From assembly GCA_026990815.1 (NCBI GenBank), contig JALXCS010000211.1, forward strand, positions 1 through 17,247: DNA of 17,247 nucleotides, given 5' to 3'. The DNA comes from Methylomonas sp. (GTDB lineage Bacteria > Pseudomonadota > Gammaproteobacteria > Methylococcales > Methylomonadaceae). Shown piece by piece: positions 14,086 through 17,247 of the stretch (the stretch's first letter is position 1; each line of letters opens with the position of its first letter). The position numbers and the translations under genes were made by a program. The notes beneath the pieces were generated by a model. It was not told the origin of the DNA. It was given only the letters and a program-made list of their open reading frames with translations, and did no database searches.

Positions 14086-16005
14086 TTATTTCTTTTCCTC
14101 TAAACTGGCTCCATAAATTCCAGTTTTTCTTAGCGCTTCTAGGTCTTTGGCGTTGAGAATGTTTTCTGCCAGAACTTTAAAATTCAGTAAATCCCCCGAC
14201 TCTTTAATGCTGGTTATTAAGGTGATTTTTTCAGCATTTCCATGGATCTCGCTAGTAATGCTCCGAGCTAATCTTAAATAGTCGAGATTGAACAGTTTGA
14301 TTTCATCAAGAGACAGTAAATGAGGTTCATAGCGTTTCAAGATGATTTTTGCCCCCATTTGATGAAGAAAATTGATGAACTCAATAAATGATTCCTGCTG
14401 ATTGATGATTGAATAAGCCGTTAAACTGAAAACCAGCTGATGAGCTATTGCTGAATGATTTTTCAGTGTTTCAGTCAGCCAGGAACGGAAAAGGCCGCTT
14501 TGGACCGACATGATCGAGAGATTGATGGTAATGGGGTGTTTGATTCGTTGATAGTTAATTTTTTTAATAATTTGACTGATGATTCCCTGGTCTAATTCAG
14601 TAACCCTATCAAATTTTTCTGCAAGTGCAATGAATGTGCCGGTTGCCAGGTTTTGTTGATTATCATCCCTGACCAGGCAGAAAGCTTCCTCCATGATAAT
14701 TGTATTTACTTTTGATGGGTTTAGGGGGTGGGTTTGATTGATTAACTTAAGTTGATAGGTTTGAGTGTCAATGATATGTTCAATAAGACTTTTCCATGTC
14801 ATTAAATCTTTAGCTTGCTGAATAGTTTTCGTTATAAAAAAGCTGTTGTTACCGATTTTTCTCGCTTGTTCGAGAGCTTCATAAGCGGCGGCCATAATAC
14901 CTTTTACTGTACAGAATGATGTGAACCGAACAATCCCAATGTGGGCAATATTTTGCGTTCGGTATTTTGCGCTAATTTCTGACCAATTCTGATTAAGTAT
15001 TTTGGCTAATGATTTAATCTCATTTTCTGAAGTTATGTTTGTGATGATGGCAAATTCAGCTCCAAACAATCGATAACCAATAATTTGTTTGGTGTTATTT
15101 TTAATACCCTCGAGTTGGTTTGCAAAATCTATAAGAAACTGGTCGACTTTCTCACTGCCCAAGCGGGTTGACAATTCACCTAGGTTATTTACTTTGATCA
15201 GCAAAACATGGCCTTCTTGTTTTTCAGCAAGTAACAGTTTTAGATCGGTTTTGAATTTTTCGTGATTCCAGAGCCTGGTCAATGAATCAAGTTGCAACGC
15301 ATGGGTGCTGGTTTCCAGTTTTTGATTGAGATTTTTTATCATTTGCGAAATTTTTTCCGACATAGCATTCATGGCAACCGCCACGTTTTTTACTTCGGTT
15401 GTCCAGGGCATTTCTTGCAGCGTTATAAAATTTCCATCGCCAATAGTTTTTGCCAGCGTTTCTATTTTTTTTAGCGGTTGTAATGTGAAACGCAATGCCA
15501 GCGTCAGCAACATAAAAGCAATTGCAAAAGCAACTAAAGAATAGAAAAGACTTTTTTTGCTTTGTTTATAAAGCTTTAAATAGCCATAGCCAGGATTTAT
15601 CGTCACATAGAGTTTGCCGGCAATACGCCAGCCAGAATTAATTTCAGTTTCGGCAGATGCCGTTTTCATTGGAAACAAGCTGATAAACCATTCTGGAACT
15701 TCATCAAAAATATGGTTGTTTGTTAAAGTTACCCAGTCCTTTTGCTGATTATCGAGTAAACGGATTTCTTTATAATAGCCACGATCAAAAATAGCATTGA
15801 TGACGGTTTCAATCATTGGATTATCTTTGTTTTCCAGATGTGGACTTAACGCCAAGCCCAATGATGTAGCAGTATCCTGAGCATGGGTGAGAGATTCTGT
15901 TTCCAGATAATCTCGCATATTATTAATACTTAGGGTAAAGTTGACTGAAAAAATCGCCAGAAAAAGTATTGTTAAAAGTGTAAATAATTGTTTGGATAGC
16001 GACAT
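14086..16005 (-). CDS. lapD: LapD-type c-di-GMP receptor with degenerate GGDEF-EAL
   Basis: LapD is an inner-membrane receptor. When cytoplasmic c-di-GMP binds its EAL domain, the periplasmic domain captures LapG and adhesins stay on the surface. The 639 residues show TM1 (about 6-27), a periplasmic LapD/MoxY-type domain (28-150) with VPEWF (Trp106, matching the LapG-binding Trp) and NPGYGYLKLY, TM2 (153-173), a HAMP linker (about 172-226), a GGDEF domain (about 236-395) and an EAL domain (about 405-635). The GGDEF signature reads FGAEF (314-318), and the EAL position reads EAF (440-442). The usual Glu of the E-L-T-E region and the DDFG motif are also lost (SLTA, KRYEP). It should bind but not make or degrade c-di-GMP. 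AGGACC eight bases before the ATG is the ribosome site. Confidence 0.95.
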   Translation of the reverse strand: MSLSKQLFTLLTILFLAIFSVNFTLSINNMRDYLETESLTHAQDTATSLGLALSPHLENKDNPMIETVINAIFDRGYYKEIRLLDNQQKDWVTLTNNHIFDEVPEWFISLFPMKTASAETEINSGWRIAGKLYVTINPGYGYLKLYKQSKKSLFYSLVAFAIAFMLLTLALRFTLQPLKKIETLAKTIGDGNFITLQEMPWTTEVKNVAVAMNAMSEKISQMIKNLNQKLETSTHALQLDSLTRLWNHEKFKTDLKLLLAEKQEGHVLLIKVNNLGELSTRLGSEKVDQFLIDFANQLEGIKNNTKQIIGYRLFGAEFAIITNITSENEIKSLAKILNQNWSEISAKYRTQNIAHIGIVRFTSFCTVKGIMAAAYEALEQARKIGNNSFFITKTIQQAKDLMTWKSLIEHIIDTQTYQLKLINQTHPLNPSKVNTIIMEEAFCLVRDDNQQNLATGTFIALAEKFDRVTELDQGIISQIIKKINYQRIKHPITINLSIMSVQSGLFRSWLTETLKNHSAIAHQLVFSLTAYSIINQQESFIEFINFLHQMGAKIILKRYEPHLLSLDEIKLFNLDYLRLARSITSEIHGNAEKITLITSIKESGDLLNFKVLAENILNAKDLEALRKTGIYGASLEEKK

Positions 16006-16024
16006 TTTTTGGTCCTGTTTGTTT

Positions 16025-16040
16025 GGCTATTTTTCTAGCC
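16025..16040 (-). other. Short hairpin in the lapD leader
   Basis: GGCTA at 16025-16029 and TAGCC at 16036-16040 form a 5-bp stem with a 6-base loop, about 20 bases before the lapD ATG and just upstream of its ribosome site. It could modulate lapD translation or be chance. On the plus strand only TTT follows, so a terminator is unlikely. Confidence 0.3.
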
Positions 16041-16262
16041 TTTACAATCCTGGAGAATCACGCTTGATAGAACTAAGGCTATTATCTACGAGTGATTATT
16101 GGCTTTTATTGTCCGGATCTCCGATAAATTCCCTGGCAAGATATTTTTCTAGGATTAATTATGTAAGGATAGTTATTATTTCTGATTTTTCGCAAAATAA
16201 TAATTATACATATGGGATGAAGTGCAATATTATTTGCCGCCTGTTTGGAGCAGAAAATCCGG

Positions 16263-16268
16263 TATAAT
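16263..16268 (+). promoter_or_regulatory. Candidate -10 element of the argG promoter
   Basis: A perfect TATAAT lies 29 bases before the argG ATG and would give a start near 16275 and a leader of about 23 bases. The best-spaced -35 candidate, CTGTTT at 16241-16246 (16-base spacer), is poor, so an activator or a different spacing may be involved. I saw no clear ARG box. Confidence 0.45.
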
Positions 16269-16297
16269 CAGCATATTTAAAAGTATTTTGAGGAATC

Positions 16298-17247
16298 ATG
16301 TCGGAAATTAATAAAGTCGTATTAGCTTATTCTGGAGGGTTGGATACTTCTGTTATTCTTAAATGGTTACAGGACGTTTATTCCTGTGAGGTAGTGTGTT
16401 TTACCGCCGATATAGGGCAGGGTGAAGAAGTTGAGCCTGCTCGCGCCAAGGCCGAAGCTTTGGGGATTAAGGAAATATTCATTGAAGATTTACGAGAAGA
16501 ATTTGTTCGTGATTATGTCTACCCGATGTTTAGGGCAAATGCCATATACGAAGGAGAGTATCTGTTAGGCACTTCAATTGCCCGGCCATTGATTGCGAAA
16601 CGATTGATTGATATTGCCAACGAAACTGGTGCTTCTGCGATTGCTCATGGCGCGACCGGCAAGGGCAATGATCAGGTTCGATTTGAACTCGGTGCCTATG
16701 CATTAAGACCAGATATTCACATTATCTCTCCCTGGCGGGAATGGGATTTGAATTCCCGCGAGAAACTGTTGGCGTATGCCAGTGAACATGGAATATCTGT
16801 GGAAATGAAGAGAGGTAAAGCCTCGCCATATTCTATGGATGCTAATCTACTTCATATTTCTTATGAAGGCGGGATTCTTGAAGATCCATGGGCAGAACCT
16901 GAAGATGATATGTGGCGTTGGAGTGTTTCACCCCAGGCAGCGCCAGATAAACCGACTTACATTGAATTGACTTATCAAAAAGGTGATATCGTCGCTATTG
17001 ATGGCGAGGGAATGACTCCAGCTGCAGTTTTGGAAAAACTGAATCAGCTGGCGGGTGATAATGGCATTGGTCGGCAGGACATTGTTGAGAACCGATATGT
17101 TGGTATGAAATCGCGAGGTTGTTATGAAACACCAGGCGGTACCATTATGCTTAAAGCACACCGGGCTATGGAATCATTAACACTAGATCGAGAAGTTGCT
17201 CATTTGAAAGATGAACTGATGCCACAATATGCCACGCTTATTTATAA
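16298..17247 (+). CDS. argG: Argininosuccinate synthase, 5' part cut by the window edge
   Basis: ArgG joins citrulline and aspartate with ATP to form argininosuccinate, the penultimate step of arginine synthesis. The frame is open from the ATG at 16298 to the right edge: 316 whole codons plus two bases, of about 400 expected. The N-type ATP pyrophosphatase P-loop AYSGGLDTS is at residues 10-18. Also present are DIGQGEEVEPAR, the GTSIARPLIAKR block, the substrate-binding HGATGKGNDQVRFE, the SPYSMDANLLHISYEGGILE stretch and ENRYVGMKSRG. GAGGA three bases before the ATG is a good ribosome site. It is divergent from lapD across 292 bases and no other arg gene is in view. The window ends in TAA, but that triplet is out of frame. 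Confidence 0.97.
   Translation, partial: MSEINKVVLAYSGGLDTSVILKWLQDVYSCEVVCFTADIGQGEEVEPARAKAEALGIKEIFIEDLREEFVRDYVYPMFRANAIYEGEYLLGTSIARPLIAKRLIDIANETGASAIAHGATGKGNDQVRFELGAYALRPDIHIISPWREWDLNSREKLLAYASEHGISVEMKRGKASPYSMDANLLHISYEGGILEDPWAEPEDDMWRWSVSPQAAPDKPTYIELTYQKGDIVAIDGEGMTPAAVLEKLNQLAGDNGIGRQDIVENRYVGMKSRGCYETPGGTIMLKAHRAMESLTLDREVAHLKDELMPQYATLIY

Noticed and set aside
15941..16267. Plus-strand 108-codon open frame over the lapD start and argG promoter region
   Set aside because: About 65 bases are antisense to lapD and the rest is AT-rich spacer; there is no ribosome site and the product has no domain character.
17245..17247. TAA at the very end of the window as the argG stop codon
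   Set aside because: It is out of frame with the ATG at 16298, and the protein would be about 85 residues short of the family length. The gene runs off the edge.

Overview
The window looks like ordinary chromosome from a gammaproteobacterium of moderate-to-low GC content. Three things point there: the lpoA-yraN-SIS isomerase-dolP cluster divergent from rsmI, an Allochromatium-type 2[4Fe-4S] ferredoxin directly after coaD, and a LapD/LapG pair. A methanotroph-like (Methylococcales) or related aquatic lineage would fit, but that is inference, not a measurement. Coding density is high. I see no transposase, phage gene, CRISPR array, tRNA or rRNA.

Layout. 68-1252 (minus): an exported protein I do not recognise, downstream of rsmI (1369-2229, minus). 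2280-5701 (plus): lpoA, yraN, a GmhA/DiaA-type SIS protein and a dolP-like BON lipoprotein, tightly packed as one operon for envelope biogenesis. 5726-7524 (minus): a ybiB/TrpD2-like gene followed by a membrane-anchored alpha/beta hydrolase with a 4-base overlap. 7666-8073 (plus): a small exported DUF4124 protein. 8080-8985 (minus): cyoE, haem O synthase, standing alone. 9140-12342 (plus): a catalytic and a non-catalytic M16 peptidase subunit and then rsmD, each overlapping the next by 11 bases; coaD and a ferredoxin follow (12417-13153). 13154-13392: a gene-free stretch with a hairpin. 13393-16005 (minus): lapD then lapG, a c-di-GMP-controlled periplasmic proteolysis switch for adhesin retention. 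16298 to the right edge (plus): argG, cut by the window.

How the genes work together. Several units concern the cell envelope: LpoA activates peptidoglycan synthesis, the SIS protein may supply heptose for LPS, the BON lipoprotein supports outer-membrane integrity, the M16 pair acts in the periplasm, and LapD/LapG control surface adhesins. The most informative system is LapD-LapG. LapD carries degenerate GGDEF and EAL motifs, so it should sense c-di-GMP rather than make or break it. LapG keeps Cys-His-Asp and the flanking acidic residues that bind calcium in the family. Its adhesin substrate is not in this window.

I found no clearly new multi-gene system. The points most worth a second look are the SIS protein that keeps GmhA metal ligands in the diaA position, the TrpD2-like protein without a PRPP loop coupled to a hydrolase, the asymmetric M16 pair coupled to rsmD, the missing LapG substrate, the unknown exported 394-residue protein, and a hairpin at 13238-13257 that resembles a dispersed intergenic palindrome.
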